A stretch of DNA of 64,000 nucleotides from NCBI GenBank assembly GCA_021796435.1, contig JAJYXM010000016.1, forward strand, positions 936,625-1,000,624, given 5' to 3'. Below, in pieces: positions 41,393 through 49,098 of the stretch; the stretch's first letter is position 1, and the number at the start of each line of letters is the position of its first letter. The DNA comes from a bacterium. Its GTDB lineage: Bacteria; Patescibacteriota; Patescibacteriia; 2-12-FULL-60-25. The notes under the pieces are model-generated. The model searched no databases. It was not told the origin of the DNA and saw nothing but the letters and a program-made list of their open reading frames with translations. The position numbers were made by a program, and so were the translations under genes.

Positions 41393-41838
41393 AGCACCCT
41401 CCTTTGCTCGACGAAGGCTGCAGCAATCTCGTCGATGCGGTCGAAGCGGATGACCGACGGCCAATGAAGAAGACTGTTGGCCGGGTTCGCGGCATACATC
41501 GCCTCGTGGTACTTGAGCGACACTCCGTTGCGGAGAGCCATGGTCGTGGGCTTGCCCAGACCAGCGAAGTAGCCGGCTTCCCAGCCACGTCCATCGCTGC
41601 CATCACGGCTGTCGTAGAGAGCGATGAGTCCGTCGCATTCCTGCATCAGCCCCAGCATCAGACGTACAGCTTCCGCCTTGGACATACAGTCAGGATCCCC
41701 GTGCTGGATGTCTTCGAGAAGGGTGTACAAACGAAGCCCGTGTCGTGCGAAAGTCGCACGAAGGAGCAGAAGCCCCATCCTGAGCTTTTCCCTGTCTGCA
41801 CCGGTGAAACGATACGCTAGCCAGATCTTCAATGCCAT
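41377..41838 (-). CDS. Nucleoside 2-deoxyribosyltransferase-like protein
   Basis: 153 residues, ATG at 41838 with GGAGG upstream. The fold signature of the NDT superfamily is visible: an N-terminal beta-strand (LKIWLAYRF), an ECDGLIALYDSRDGSDGRG segment and GWEAGYFAGLGKPTTMAL, where the Glu-x-Gly and Gly-Lys-Pro correspond to the family's nucleoside-binding core. Members act on nucleosides, NMP glycosidic bonds or nucleotide-derived signals. First of four coupled genes with three tiny partners, two of them membrane peptides. Confidence 0.6.
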   Translation of the reverse strand: MALKIWLAYRFTGADREKLRMGLLLLRATFARHGLRLYTLLEDIQHGDPDCMSKAEAVRLMLGLMQECDGLIALYDSRDGSDGRGWEAGYFAGLGKPTTMALRNGVSLKYHEAMYAANPANSLLHWPSVIRFDRIDEIAAAFVEQRRVLCSGK

Positions 41839-41856
41839 GGTTCGACCTCCATCAGG

Positions 41857-41885
41857 AATGAACCATGATTTTACTCTTTTGTCAA
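41857..41885 (-). promoter_or_regulatory. Promoter TTGACA-N17-TTCATT
   Basis: -35 TTGACA (41885-41880), 17-nt spacer, -10 TTCATT (41862-41857), upstream of the four-gene accessory operon. Confidence 0.7.
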
Positions 41886-41892
41886 CGATTAA

Positions 41893-41915
41893 GCCCTCCG
41901 ATGAGTGTCGGAGGG
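41893..41915 (-). terminator. GCCCTCCGA terminator hairpin (paralogue 1)
   Basis: Stem GCCCTCCGA/TCGGAGGGC, loop TGAGT-like; closes the gene at 41958. Nearly identical hairpins close paralogues 2 and 3. Confidence 0.8.
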
Positions 41916-41957
41916 CCGTGGTGTGACGAAGGGTTGTTACCGCAGTGTCGGAGAGAT

Positions 41958-43007
41958 TCAGCAGCTGCGAGGAAGCAGTTGCGTGCCGCGGGAGATGTTC
42001 GGATCCTTGAGCGCCGAGCGCCGGACAAAGATTGCCTGTCCGAAGGCTCCGAAGTCTGATATCGAGTCTTTGCAGGACACGATGGAGAGAGGCTTTGCCT
42101 CCTTGGCAAGTCTCCGGATCAAGCTCTCGAGGTTGCGACGCCTTGTGAAGAATCTCCGCTCCGTGTCGTAGAACATCTGTTCTAGCGTCGAATACGTCAG
42201 GCGGATGCGTGCAGCCACAGGCATGTCCCGATCCTGACCGGGATCGAACGACGCACCCTTGAATCTCTCACCCGGGAAGAGCTCAGCGATGACTTTGCCG
42301 TCCAAGATATCCCAGACGACAACCAGGTTTACGCAGAAGGCCCACGGTCCGTGGACGCAACCATTCTCCTCGAAGAGACAGGCGATCGTCGTCTTGTCGA
42401 AGTCGTTGCTCCACCCGAGACATTGCTGCCGGATCGCCGCACTGCATGCGAGGCAGATGAACTCACGTGCCTCGAATCGCAGCTCACAATCCGGCGTGTT
42501 CCAGGCGCGCAGCACAGTCGCCTCGAGGAGTGAACGCAGGTCGTCCGTATCGAGAGTCCTTTCACCCCAGACGACGCGTTTGTAGTATGAGTCGCTGATG
42601 TATAACAACGTGTCCGCGACGTCGCGTGGGATGACGTAGTAGTTAAAGTGGCTACCGACTTGGGCCGCCTCGTAGACTTGGGCTTTCCCCGGATCCATGA
42701 GTGAGACGAGGAGACGTCGTGCGCCCCGCAGCTCTTGTGACGAATCGACGGGCAGCCTGAAACCGAACCGGTGGAGCAGCTCTGCCCATTGAAAATCTTC
42801 GGGCTGCAAGACCTTGAAGAACAACAGAGCATGCCAGCGCTCGAGGTCAGGAGTATCGGCCAACAGCTGCTTCGCGAGCCAGACCAGCGGCTCCTCCATG
42901 CCGAAAGCCTCTCGGCACTTCAACCTGATATAACTATCTCGTTGGGCGCTAGCGGTTACGGCGCTTGTATGGGCACCCATCTCGGCATCCATGTCAGTCT
43001 GTGTCAT
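41958..43007 (-). CDS. Unknown protein, tandem paralogue 1
   Basis: 349 residues, soluble. It shares with its two neighbours the C-terminal layout ELFPGERF... then a TERRFFTRRR...IRRLAKEAK...-type segment and a closing VRRSALKD. The N terminus (IRLKCREAFGMEEPLVWLAKQ) corresponds to the AALEKKFGVKDPERWI box of the others but is the most diverged. A mid-protein VLRAWNT...EAREFICLACSAAI region matches the ICGIYAKAIEDAA region of paralogue 2. No known domain recognised. Confidence 0.7.
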   Translation of the reverse strand: MTQTDMDAEMGAHTSAVTASAQRDSYIRLKCREAFGMEEPLVWLAKQLLADTPDLERWHALLFFKVLQPEDFQWAELLHRFGFRLPVDSSQELRGARRLLVSLMDPGKAQVYEAAQVGSHFNYYVIPRDVADTLLYISDSYYKRVVWGERTLDTDDLRSLLEATVLRAWNTPDCELRFEAREFICLACSAAIRQQCLGWSNDFDKTTIACLFEENGCVHGPWAFCVNLVVVWDILDGKVIAELFPGERFKGASFDPGQDRDMPVAARIRLTYSTLEQMFYDTERRFFTRRRNLESLIRRLAKEAKPLSIVSCKDSISDFGAFGQAIFVRRSALKDPNISRGTQLLPRSC

Positions 43008-43036
43008 GTCCCCTGCCTTTCTGAAGGTACGCCGGA

Positions 43037-43065
43037 ATCTAAGCGGAAAAATGGAGGTGAGTCAA
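43037..43065 (-). promoter_or_regulatory. Promoter TTGACT-N17-TTAGAT (paralogue 1)
   Basis: -35 TTGACT (43065-43060), 17-nt spacer, -10 TTAGAT (43042-43037). Confidence 0.75.
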
Positions 43066-43067
43066 CA

Positions 43068-43093
43068 GATCCCGGGTCAAGCCCGGGATGACA
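43068..43093. repeat. REP-like palindrome (copy 5)
   Basis: gatcccgggtcaagcccggg atgaca. It is part of a longer block repeated at 44307-44403. Confidence 0.85.
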
Positions 43094-43124
43094 AAAGGCG
43101 AACAGAGATGACGAATACGACGAA

Positions 43125-43148
43125 GCCCTCCGAGGAGTGTCGGAGGGC
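43125..43148 (-). terminator. GCCCTCCG terminator hairpin (paralogue 2)
   Basis: Stem GCCCTCCG/CGGAGGGC with loop aggagtgt; a second hairpin (ggcaggc/gcctgcc) lies at about 43162-43182, between the stop and this stem. Confidence 0.8.
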
Positions 43149-43192
43149 CGTGGTGTTGGAGTAGAGGCAGGCCTTGTGCCTGCCCAAGCGGA

Positions 43193-44245
43193 TCACGCAG
43201 TCGGAGACAGGATGGGTTCGCCGGTCGGCATCGTGCCTTTGAGTGCGGTGCGGTCGGCAAGGAGGATGTTAATCGGGATATCATTCTCCTTGACCGTGAC
43301 GAAACACAACTTCTTACCCTTCTTCGCAGCATCGCGGATTGTGTGGTCCAGGATCCGGCGCTTGAAGATGAAGCGCCGCTCGGTGCCGCGAAGGAAATCA
43401 TCGAGCCTGCATCTTGAAAGATCTATGAGGTGCACCTCCACGTCGCGGAACGATTCCGGGGTGAACCTGTCACCAGAGAAAAGCTCGGCCGTGATGACGC
43501 CCTTGTCGTTCTCGTAGACGACAGTAAAGAGGGCCTGACGAAACAATCTCGTCTCTTCAACCGAAGCGACGGCCGTTGCCGGACCGAGGTCGACTTTGCC
43601 CTGGGCGATGAGCGAGCGCTCGTAGTCTTCCTCGGCCTCATGTGCCGCGTCTTCGATGGCCTTGGCGTAGATCCCGCAGATGTACGCCCGCGCCTCGGCG
43701 GCCTTCTCGCGGTCAGTTCCGCGCCAAGCCCAAAAGATCGATGCGTCAATCAATCCGTAATATTCTGCGGGCGTGAACTCGGCCGTCGAATACACGTGGC
43801 AACGAGTACCATTATCCCTGGGCCCTTGATGCAGCTTATACAGCCGATCCTGGCCGGGAATGACCAAGTAGTAACCGTCGCCAGCATCGAACAGCTCCAC
43901 TTCCGTTAGAATGAGCAGCTTGACCATCGTGTAGGTTACGCTCTGTGGCTCAAGGATGTCGGGGGGCGTTAGGCGTTTACAGTATTTTCGCAATAGCCAG
44001 ATGCATCTGCCGACATCAAGAGCCAACGGCTGTGGACATTTGTGCCAGACGTTAGACCAATTACTTGTACTGCGATTTACAGCTGCAGGCTCATCCGCTT
44101 CTGACTGCGCCACGATCCACCGCTCTGGATCCTTGACGCCGAACTTCTTCTCGAGTGCAGCGCGGATGAACAACTCACGATTGCTCGGCTTGACCGAGCC
44201 ATGATCACCAACTACTTCGCTTTGAAGCTGGATGTTTTGTGTCAT
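43193..44245 (-). CDS. Unknown protein, tandem paralogue 2
   Basis: 350 residues, ATG at 44245 after AAGGAGAG. It shares with paralogue 3 the N-terminal box VKPSNRELFIRAALEKKFGVKDPERW (paralogue 3: SSREEFIRAELEKKFGVKDPQRW, shown by parts), a central ICGIYAKAIEDAAHEAEEDYERS segment and the C-terminal ELFSGDRFTPESF...LDDFLRGTERRFIFKRR. No membrane helix or signal peptide. Domain not recognised. Confidence 0.75.
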   Translation of the reverse strand: MTQNIQLQSEVVGDHGSVKPSNRELFIRAALEKKFGVKDPERWIVAQSEADEPAAVNRSTSNWSNVWHKCPQPLALDVGRCIWLLRKYCKRLTPPDILEPQSVTYTMVKLLILTEVELFDAGDGYYLVIPGQDRLYKLHQGPRDNGTRCHVYSTAEFTPAEYYGLIDASIFWAWRGTDREKAAEARAYICGIYAKAIEDAAHEAEEDYERSLIAQGKVDLGPATAVASVEETRLFRQALFTVVYENDKGVITAELFSGDRFTPESFRDVEVHLIDLSRCRLDDFLRGTERRFIFKRRILDHTIRDAAKKGKKLCFVTVKENDIPINILLADRTALKGTMPTGEPILSPTA

Positions 44246-44275
44246 CGTAACTCTCCTTGCCGAAGGAACAAAGGA

Positions 44276-44304
44276 ATCTAATCGGAATAAACCGGTGAAG
44301 TCAA
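44276..44304 (-). promoter_or_regulatory. Promoter TTGACT-N17-TTAGAT (paralogue 2)
   Basis: -35 TTGACT (44304-44299), 17-nt spacer, -10 TTAGAT (44281-44276); hexamers identical to those of paralogues 1 and 3. Confidence 0.8.
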
Positions 44305-44306
44305 CA

Positions 44307-44332
44307 GATCCCAGGTCAAGCCCAGGATGACA
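44307..44332. repeat. REP-like palindrome (copy 6)
   Basis: gatcccaggtcaagcccagg atgaca; a compensated change (ccc-agg against cct...) keeps the hairpin relative to copy 5. Confidence 0.85.
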
Positions 44333-44394
44333 AAAGGCGAACAGAGATGACGAATACGACGAAGCCCTCCGAGGAGTGTCGGAGGGCCGTGGTG
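44333..44394. repeat. Direct duplicate of 43094-43155 (REP-terminator block)
   Basis: The stretch from aaaggcgaacagagatgacg through the terminator to gtggtgttggagtag is identical in both places as far as I can read. It marks a recent tandem duplication of a REP + terminator + gene + promoter unit. Confidence 0.85.
44365..44388 (-). terminator. GCCCTCCG terminator hairpin (paralogue 3)
   Basis: Same stem and loop as 43125-43148. A second hairpin (aggcgca/tgcgcct) sits next to the stop codon. Confidence 0.8.
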
Positions 44395-44430
44395 TTGGAG
44401 TAGGCGCAGACCTTGCGCCTGCCCTTAGAT

Positions 44431-45465
44431 TCAGAGGAGCTGATCGCCGCCGGAGGGGAGCTGACCTCGTATGCGGCTTTTCTGTATGAACAGGATCTCT
44501 TCGTCTGGCTGGGGAGGTTCACCGCGCTTGGACATGGTGCACCTGAGGATGTTCGGCGGCAGGTTCATCTTCCACAGATGCTTGAGCATTTCGAGCAGGT
44601 GACGCGTCTGGAAGATCCAGACGCCGGTACTGCCATACAGGAACTCTTCGACGTTCAGCTCCGTCATCTCCGTCCTTTCGGGCGTGCAGTTGATGAAGGA
44701 ATCAGGAGTAAACTCTTCTCCCTTGAAGCGCCAGGCATGGTAAACGCCTTTGTCGCAGGTCCAGACCACGACATGCGGGATCGCCAGGGCGGCTCGCATT
44801 TCGGTACCGACGTCGGTCAGACTGTGCCTGACCTTCCAGCCTACGATCGTCGCCCGCCCGTACTGTTCATCGGCCTCATGCGCCGCGGCTTCGATCGCCT
44901 TGGCGTAGGGCTCGCAGACGAAGGAGCACGCCTGCTCGTCCAACTCTCCGCCAGCTTCCCAAACCGGAAAAATGGTGGACTCGAGCAGCGCGACCCCCTC
45001 TTCGATATCCGTGAGATCTATTTCGCCATAGCGGCGGAATTTGGCCGATGACGATTCAGCTGTGCGGAATCGCAGAAGCCTCCCTTGTTCGGAAGTTACC
45101 AGATAATACCCTCCTTTCCCGGCATACAGCTCCACGTCCAACCGATCCAGAAGTGAAGCGACCAGATAAAAAGCTGATGACTGGGCAGGATCAGGGGGAT
45201 AATGCACTCGTTCACCGAACCGGCGGAACAAAGCGATACAAAACGCTTCATCCGGCAGACGAATCCTGAAGTCGGCGCGCAAGACCATACGCCAGCTTTC
45301 GACATCAGGTCGCTCAGCTTCTTTTTGCACCGCGATCCAGCGTTGGGGATCCTTGACGCCGAACTTTTTCTCGAGCTCGGCGCGGATGAATTCTTCGCGA
45401 CTGCTCGGCTTGACGGGTGAGCGGTTTTGGCCGTCATCGCGATATGTCAAAGCGTCTTGGGACAT
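44431..45465 (-). CDS. Unknown protein, tandem paralogue 3
   Basis: 344 residues, ATG at 45465 preceded by AAGGAGAATG. Closely related to paralogue 2 at the N terminus (VKPSSREEFIRAELEKKFG) and in the region FVCEPYAKAIEAAAHEADEQY. A further common element is LFAGDGYYLV-like text (here LYAGKGGYYLVTSEQGRLL). It is soluble, with no signal. Because gene body and flanks match, this and paralogue 2 arose by tandem duplication. Domain not recognised. Confidence 0.75.
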   Translation of the reverse strand: MSQDALTYRDDGQNRSPVKPSSREEFIRAELEKKFGVKDPQRWIAVQKEAERPDVESWRMVLRADFRIRLPDEAFCIALFRRFGERVHYPPDPAQSSAFYLVASLLDRLDVELYAGKGGYYLVTSEQGRLLRFRTAESSSAKFRRYGEIDLTDIEEGVALLESTIFPVWEAGGELDEQACSFVCEPYAKAIEAAAHEADEQYGRATIVGWKVRHSLTDVGTEMRAALAIPHVVVWTCDKGVYHAWRFKGEEFTPDSFINCTPERTEMTELNVEEFLYGSTGVWIFQTRHLLEMLKHLWKMNLPPNILRCTMSKRGEPPQPDEEILFIQKSRIRGQLPSGGDQLL

Positions 45466-45496
45466 CGCACATTCTCCTTGCCGAAGGAACGAGGGA

Positions 45497-45525
45497 ATCT
45501 AAATCGAAAAAGAGGCGGAAGTCAA
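45497..45525 (-). promoter_or_regulatory. Promoter TTGACT-N17-TTAGAT (paralogue 3)
   Basis: -35 TTGACT (45525-45520), 17-nt spacer, -10 TTAGAT (45502-45497). It lies next to the M50 protease stop. Confidence 0.8.
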
Positions 45526-45558
45526 ACCTCCACACCTCTTTTCTCGATTCGATGTTGT

Positions 45559-46713
45559 TTACATCCCGACCAATCCTCTGACTCCGCTCCAGATCGTGCC
45601 GCTGTAGCGGAACAGATCGCGAGCCGTGATCAGGATGATGAGAGCGATCAAAAGGATGAAGACGATGTTGTTCATGCCGACTTCGAGCTTGCGGCTGAGC
45701 GGTCTGCGGCGGATCTTCTCGATGGCAAGGAAGACAGCGCGACCTCCGTCGAGCGCCGGGATGGGCAAGAAGTTGATGACCGCCAGGTTGATGGAAAGGA
45801 TGGCGGCGAACTGGAGCAGGACCACGATGCCCTGACGCGCAGCTTGCCCCGTCATGATCGCTATACCGACAGGACCGGAAAGATCCTGCGTGACCTTGCG
45901 CTCGACGATCAGGTCCTTGAACAATCCACCGAATGCGAAAACGACCTCTTTGGTCATGAAAGCGGTCACGACCACGGATTGAGATATGGCCTGCAAAGGC
46001 CCGAGTTTAACCGTACCAGCGTCAGCCAAGCCGACGCCGATGCCGTAATATCCCAGCTCATCGATCAGCCGCGGATGGAGTTCGAATACTTTTTCCCCTT
46101 CGAATGTCTTGGCCGTGATCTTGAAAGTCCGGTCACCTTCATCCTTGATCATCTCACGCAGCTTCGACTCGTTCTGGACGACGGTATCGTCCAGCTTGAG
46201 GACCTGGTCGCCCATCTTGAGACCGGCTTCTTCGGCTGGCGAACCGGCCAATACCGTGGTGATGACGATGGATTTATCGGTGACCGTCGCTCCGGCCGGA
46301 AGATCCTCCAGCGCAGTCGGGACACCTAGCATGAAAACGACGGAAAACAACACTACCGCCAAGATCCAGTTCATGCTCACGCCGGCCGCCATCACGATGA
46401 GGCGCTGCCAGATAGGTTTGGCGATGAGCGAATCCTTGTCGTTCTCGCCATCCGCTTCCTCCCCTTTCAATTTGACGAAACCGCCGAAAGGCAACCAGTT
46501 GATGGACCAGATGGTGCGCTTGTATTCGGTCTGGTCGCGCGAGCTGACCTTCTTCCACTTCCCCTTCTCCTTGACCATGCCGATGGCGCGCGGCGGGAAC
46601 CCAAGGCCGAATTCCAAGGCTTTGACGCCGAAAGCGCGCGCCGCCAAAAAATGCCCGAGTTCGTGGATGAGCACGAGCACGGACAGCACGATGATGAAGA
46701 TTATCAGGGTCAT
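45559..46713 (-). CDS. M50 site-2 protease (RseP/MmpA family)
   Basis: 384 residues. Intramembrane zinc metalloprotease: HELGHFLAARAFGVKALEFGLGFPPR near residue 18 carries HExxH, then a PDZ domain (about 125-215, VLAGSPAEEAGLKMGDQVLKL) and the second active-site segment NFLPIPALDGGR. Four membrane segments. It cleaves membrane-bound substrates, classically anti-sigma factors or leftover signal peptides. No anti-sigma gene is adjacent; it stands alone between accessory units. Confidence 0.95.
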   Translation of the reverse strand: MTLIIFIIVLSVLVLIHELGHFLAARAFGVKALEFGLGFPPRAIGMVKEKGKWKKVSSRDQTEYKRTIWSINWLPFGGFVKLKGEEADGENDKDSLIAKPIWQRLIVMAAGVSMNWILAVVLFSVVFMLGVPTALEDLPAGATVTDKSIVITTVLAGSPAEEAGLKMGDQVLKLDDTVVQNESKLREMIKDEGDRTFKITAKTFEGEKVFELHPRLIDELGYYGIGVGLADAGTVKLGPLQAISQSVVVTAFMTKEVVFAFGGLFKDLIVERKVTQDLSGPVGIAIMTGQAARQGIVVLLQFAAILSINLAVINFLPIPALDGGRAVFLAIEKIRRRPLSRKLEVGMNNIVFILLIALIILITARDLFRYSGTIWSGVRGLVGM

Positions 46714-46797
46714 GGATGAGAGGGTAGCGGAAATTCAACGTTCTGTCATTACCATATTAGAATCCTTTTTTTCACAGTGTTCGTCATTCCATTTATT

Positions 46798-46823
46798 GTC
46801 ATTCCCGCGCAGGCGGGAATCCA
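46798..46823. repeat. GTCATTCCCGC palindrome (copy 7, left flank of GIY-YIG gene)
   Basis: gtcattcccgcgc aggcgggaatcca; a palindrome of a second REP-like family, 7 nt beyond the stop of the GIY-YIG gene. Confidence 0.85.
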
Positions 46824-46829
46824 GTAGTC

Positions 46830-47108
46830 CTAGAGTTCATCGAATAGATCCTTCCAGACAGGATTGGTTTCTTCGATCAACCGTATTTTCCACGCTCTGT
46901 TCCACTTCTTCAATTGTTTTTCCCGAAGAATTGCACCTTCAACCGATTCAGTAGATTCAAAGTACACTAGATCATGGACGCCGTATTTATCAGAAAAACC
47001 CGATACCGCGTCCGTCCTATGCTCGTACACCCGCCGCTTCAAATCGTTCGTCACGCCGATATACAGCGTGCCGTTTCTCGAACTTGAAAGTATGTAAACG
47101 TAGTACAT
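46830..47108 (-). CDS. GIY-YIG family endonuclease-like protein
   Basis: 92 residues from the ATG at 47108 (MYYVYILSSSRNGTLYIGVT). The GIY-YIG core is intact: YVYIL, then LYIGVTNDLKRRVYEHR with the catalytic Arg, and Glu in the REKQLKKW region. This is the short stand-alone class (YhbQ/UvrC-N-like). It is bounded on both sides by inverted gtcattcccgc-type palindromes, suggesting a nuclease that may mobilise or maintain these elements. Confidence 0.9.
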   Translation of the reverse strand: MYYVYILSSSRNGTLYIGVTNDLKRRVYEHRTDAVSGFSDKYGVHDLVYFESTESVEGAILREKQLKKWNRAWKIRLIEETNPVWKDLFDEL

Positions 47109-47113
47109 GAGCC

Positions 47114-47161
47114 TGGATTCCCGCCGGGGTTTATCCTCGCGTGGGCGGGGACGGGAATGAC
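47114..47161. repeat. GTCATTCCCGC palindrome (copy 8, right flank of GIY-YIG gene)
   Basis: tggattcccgccgg... gggcggggacgggaatgac, an extended and partly decayed copy of the 46798 palindrome, just upstream of the GIY-YIG start. Confidence 0.75.
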
Positions 47162-47178
47162 GAAAGGATGAACAAGAA

Positions 47179-47694
47179 CTAATCAAAGCGTTTTGACTTG
47201 TTTTTTCTGTAGTGTCTCTTTTTTGAGATAACAAATATTCCGACTGATATTAAGATGTAGAAAAGCGGCGAAAAAAATAACCAACAGATGAACCGAACAG
47301 TTGTGTCAGCATGGATAAAAAGAAAAGCGTAATAAATAGTAGACAGAAAAGCCACAGAAGTAAAAAACGCAAATGCACGAGGAACGTCGACCATTTGTTC
47401 ACCAAGAAACTCCGAGAATACACAAGGACGCGAAACCACCGGGATTTCTCCGCGCGAACCTTTGTAATCATGCACTATGGCACCGGTAACCACGTACTCA
47501 CCATAAGCATCAACCTCCGGAGCATGGCAGACGTATCTTTTATCATTAGTTGGTGCATGCTTAAAAACCTCTTCAAAGGTTTCCCGTTCCAACAGCATTG
47601 AAGTAACCAGCAGCCAGACGCTGATCGACATGCATACGCTCAGCCACACAAAAATACCCAACAGCACTGGTTTAAGGATTTCTCGCAACTGCAT
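47179..47694 (-). CDS. Membrane protein, unknown
   Basis: About 171 residues from the ATG at 47694 (MQLREILKPVLLGIFVWLS). Three membrane helices: N-terminal, about 105-130 and about 138-160, with an external segment containing two cysteines (VCHAPE, RPCVF). Basic C terminus (KKRHYRKNKSKRFD). AT-rich like the 33-34.6 kb pair. It lies between two REP-like copies. Family not recognised. Confidence 0.65.
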   Translation of the reverse strand: MQLREILKPVLLGIFVWLSVCMSISVWLLVTSMLLERETFEEVFKHAPTNDKRYVCHAPEVDAYGEYVVTGAIVHDYKGSRGEIPVVSRPCVFSEFLGEQMVDVPRAFAFFTSVAFLSTIYYAFLFIHADTTVRFICWLFFSPLFYILISVGIFVISKKRHYRKNKSKRFD

Positions 47695-47763
47695 GTTTTT
47701 CTTAATACCACATAAAACGCATCGTTGCCAAAACAAGTTATGGCGCGAACGCAAACATGGGCC

Positions 47764-47790
47764 TGGATTCCCGCCTGCGCGGGAATGACA
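47764..47790. repeat. GTCATTCCCGC palindrome (copy 9)
   Basis: tggattcccgcctgcgcggg aatgaca; upstream of the gene at 47694 and 25 nt from the murD stop. Confidence 0.85.
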
Positions 47791-47814
47791 AAAGGTAACA
47801 AGGAAGGAGGAAGC

Positions 47815-49047
47815 CTACCCAGAACCCAACTCTTTAACCCACCTCACGAACTCGTCACCTTTCTCCTCGAAATTCTTCCAGAGCGAATAGCTCGGCGAGG
47901 CGGTGGAAAGCAGGCAGACCTTGCCTGGCTCCGTCTTGGCATAAGCGAACTCCACGGCTTCCTGCATGCTGGAAGTGTGCAGGATATCCAGATCTTCATC
48001 GCCGAATTTTTGCAAAGCCTGTTCGATGCGCTTACCGGTGTCTGGAAAGAGGACGACATTCCTGATGCCGCTGTTGCCGATGGCACGCGCCAGACCGGAA
48101 AAATCATAGCCGCGGTCAGTGCCGCCGAGGAAAATTGTATCGACATCTTTCAGGGTCTGGATGGCGAAGATCGTGGGCTCCGGTGCAGTCGCGATGGCAT
48201 CATCGTAGAATTTGATGCCTTTGAACTGGCCCACGAAGGTCAGACGATGTGGCAATGGCTGGAATTTTTCGACGGCGCTCCGTGAGACATCTTCCGGGAC
48301 TCCCAACAGACCGGCCACAGTCAAAGCGCCACGGATGTTCTCCTGGTTGTGCGCACCTTCCAGCTTGATGCGGGACGCATCGAAAGGGAGAGCGTCGATG
48401 AACGGCACTGCCCGGGCTTTGGTCCGCGAAGCAAGCTCGGCCAACTCCGGATAAGCCGGGTTGAAGACATAGAAGTCATCCGCCTTCGCCTTATCCAAGA
48501 TCCTGGCCTTGGCTTCGAAATACGCCTCAAAACTGCCGTGATGATCCAAATGCTCATGGAAAATGCTGGTGATCACCGATATGTGCGGAGAATAATCAAT
48601 ATCCTCCAACTGATAGCTCGAAAGTTCCATGATGAAAATCTCTTCGGGATCGATATCTTCGAGCAACACGTCCAGGGCCGGTTTACCGATATTTCCGATG
48701 AGACGTGATTTGACGCCTGCTTCCTGAAGGATGGCATAGATGAGGGAAGAAGTGGTGCTCTTGCCCTTGGATCCGGTGACGCCAATAACCTGATTGCTGA
48801 TGTTACCGAAAAAAAGATTGGTCGCGGATGTGTGGGGCGCCGTGATATCCCTGAGCGGGATGCCTGGGGTCTTGATCACGATATCGCAATCTTTCTGCTT
48901 AGACAGATAATCCGGACCGTCAGCCTGATCGGCGATCACGATTTCCGGGTCTTTGAGTTTGGCGCGCAGGACTTTTTCGGTCGACTTGCCTTCTTTACCG
49001 TATCCCAAGATGAGGATCTTTTTTCCTTCAAGTTCTTCGAAGCGCAT
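47815..49047 (-). CDS. murD: UDP-N-acetylmuramoyl-L-alanine--glutamate ligase
   Basis: 410 residues. Mur ligase with an N-terminal Rossmann-like domain (KKILILGYGKEGKST), central ATP-binding P-loop GVTGSKGKSTTSSL and the C-terminal ligase domain (YDDAIATAPEPTI, FLGGTDRGYD). It adds glutamate to UDP-MurNAc-L-Ala in the cytoplasm. It lies next to murL, so it could be the MurD2 type that adds L-Glu rather than D-Glu; this is inference from context, not from residues. Confidence 0.93.
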   Translation of the reverse strand: MRFEELEGKKILILGYGKEGKSTEKVLRAKLKDPEIVIADQADGPDYLSKQKDCDIVIKTPGIPLRDITAPHTSATNLFFGNISNQVIGVTGSKGKSTTSSLIYAILQEAGVKSRLIGNIGKPALDVLLEDIDPEEIFIMELSSYQLEDIDYSPHISVITSIFHEHLDHHGSFEAYFEAKARILDKAKADDFYVFNPAYPELAELASRTKARAVPFIDALPFDASRIKLEGAHNQENIRGALTVAGLLGVPEDVSRSAVEKFQPLPHRLTFVGQFKGIKFYDDAIATAPEPTIFAIQTLKDVDTIFLGGTDRGYDFSGLARAIGNSGIRNVVLFPDTGKRIEQALQKFGDEDLDILHTSSMQEAVEFAYAKTEPGKVCLLSTASPSYSLWKNFEEKGDEFVRWVKELGSG

Positions 49048-49098
49048 ATGTTACTTGGCCGATTTGGTGTGTAAAAAGAGTAGACACGTTTCCTTTTG

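Noticed and set aside
47725-48285. Plus-strand frame beginning with WIPACAGMTK text
   Set aside because: That peptide is only the translation of a REP-like palindrome, and the rest is antisense to murD.
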